DNA from: JAIPEK01 sp041685935
GTDB lineage: Bacteria > Desulfobacterota > Desulfobacteria > Desulfobacterales > Desulfobacteraceae
Length of the DNA: 12,987 bases
Assembly: GCA_041685935.1 (NCBI GenBank)
Contig: JAWLES010000057.1
Coordinates: 1-12,987 of the forward strand
Direction of reading: 5' to 3'
Positions 12,291 through 12,987 of the stretch are shown here, piece by piece. The notes beneath the pieces are model-generated. The model ran no database searches. It saw only the letters and a list, made by a program, of their open reading frames with translations, and was not told the DNA's origin. The position numbers were made by a program, and so were the translations under genes. Every line of letters starts with the position of its first letter. The first letter of the stretch is position 1.

Positions 12291-12987
12291 TATTCAGTTG
12301 ATCCGTTGCAGGCATGGTGGAAAATATTTTTTCCATATACCTGTTTTCCTTGGTTTTTCTTATTGATTCTTCAAAATTCAAATCGAATATCCAGCTTATC
12401 TGGAGAAGTTTGAGGTCGTTAAGGCGCTTTACCCTGGAGCCGTCCGCCACTCTTTTTTGAAATATGTCATCCATAAGTCCGGCTGATATATTTCCGTCGT
12501 CAGGGAGGTTCAAAATTACATAGCTGTCCTGTTTACCCTCGCCGGCAAGGTACTGACGGGTCATCACCTCAAGTATGTCAAGCTTGTCTGCATCCCGGAG
12601 AATCCGGGTCAAAAGAAGTGTATTCTCCTGGATCTCTTGGGGTGGTTTATACATGTTATGATAAAATACCGCATCCATTATTCTTTTTTGATCATTGTCA
12701 TCATACCGGTCCAGCAGATGATTCTCTTTGATCACGCGGCAACCCAGGGCTGCGTGATTTTCCGACAGGCTGTCCACAAAAGTGCCGTAATTTTTGAACT
12801 GCCGGAAACGGCCTATGTCATGGAGAAGACCGGATATTTTTGCCGCATTAAACTCTTTTGAAGAAAGACGGATGCTTTGGCAGATGTCGTTTACATTCCG
12901 GCAGACCCTGAGAGAGTGTTCCTTTTTTAAAACAAAAGGGGCGGGGTCATCCGCCCGGGAAATAAACCCGTCAGCGTAGGCGGAAAA
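12241..12987 (-). CDS. HD-domain phosphohydrolase (partial, N-terminus beyond window)
   Basis: The frame is open from the right edge (codon 12987-12985) to the stop at 12241, giving 248 residues. The HD metal site is complete in the window: H24 (KKEHSLRV), H56-D57 (GLLHDIGRFRQF), H78 (ENHAALG), H110 (FYHNMY) and D132 (RDADKLDIL). The gene therefore extends upstream only for its first part. A GTG at 12777 is open but lies inside the HD domain and is not the start. Members of this superfamily hydrolyse phosphoesters, often nucleotides; the substrate is unknown and no GYP motif is present. The C-terminal part is helical and charged. It overlaps the LPP20-like gene by 50 bases, so they are one transcript. 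Confidence 0.85.
   Translation of the reverse strand, partial: FSAYADGFISRADDPAPFVLKKEHSLRVCRNVNDICQSIRLSSKEFNAAKISGLLHDIGRFRQFKNYGTFVDSLSENHAALGCRVIKENHLLDRYDDNDQKRIMDAVFYHNMYKPPQEIQENTLLLTRILRDADKLDILEVMTRQYLAGEGKQDSYVILNLPDDGNISAGLMDDIFQKRVADGSRVKRLNDLKLLQISWIFDLNFEESIRKTKENRYMEKIFSTMPATDQLNNAKTFIKSYISKKMPQ

Overview
The window looks like chromosomal DNA of a Gram-negative, anaerobe-type bacterium. A Desulfobacterota (Desulfobacterales-like) sulfate reducer is my best guess. This rests on protein style (an HDOD protein among CheX/CheD/CheB genes, LPP20-type periplasmic proteins, a CVC-type ArsR with split thioredoxin/CcdA partners) and near-balanced base composition. It is inference; no ribosomal or other taxonomic marker is present. 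Almost every base is assigned to a gene or a short control region, and I see no mobile element, CRISPR array, tRNA or rRNA.

Region 1 (1-2460, minus strand) is a metal/metalloid-type operon: arsR, a small cytoplasmic thioredoxin-fold protein (ArsE-like), an exported CGPC thioredoxin-like protein (ArsF-like), a CcdA/DsbD-like membrane protein (ArsG-like) and a DmeF-like cation diffusion facilitator cut by the left edge. A near-consensus sigma-70 promoter precedes arsR, and an 18-bp palindrome covers the predicted start of transcription, so autorepression is likely. The three redox/membrane proteins match the ArsE-ArsF-ArsG set linked to nitroaromatic arsenical reduction and aminoaromatic arsenical efflux. 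They also have the layout of a split DsbD-type electron relay.

Region 2 (2600-4956) is housekeeping: ssb (minus) diverges from a cold-shock protein gene (plus) that has a consensus promoter, a long leader and a strong terminator. A THUMP-type RNA methyltransferase of the RlmL group follows and meets cheB tail to tail with overlapping stop codons.

Region 3 (4953-8540, minus) is a signalling operon read as small unknown ORF, cheD, HDOD gene, cheY-like, cheX-like, cheB. It holds adaptation and dephosphorylation functions, but no cheA, cheW, cheR or receptor is present. Two junctions are an overlap of 4 nt or a gap of 1 nt, and one is a 44-nt overlap that encodes the acidic tail of the CheY protein.

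Region 4 (8594-10523, minus) has a diguanylate cyclase with an intact GGEEF and I-site, preceded by a good sigma-54 type -24/-12 element embedded in a perfect 13-bp inverted repeat, and then an HD-domain hydrolase gene upstream of it.

Region 5 (10550-12987) has panC (plus, TTG start) running head-on into an exported LPP20-like protein gene (minus), with 86 bp of coding overlap. The 5' end of the LPP20-like gene overlaps a second HD-domain phosphohydrolase gene, which is cut by the right edge.
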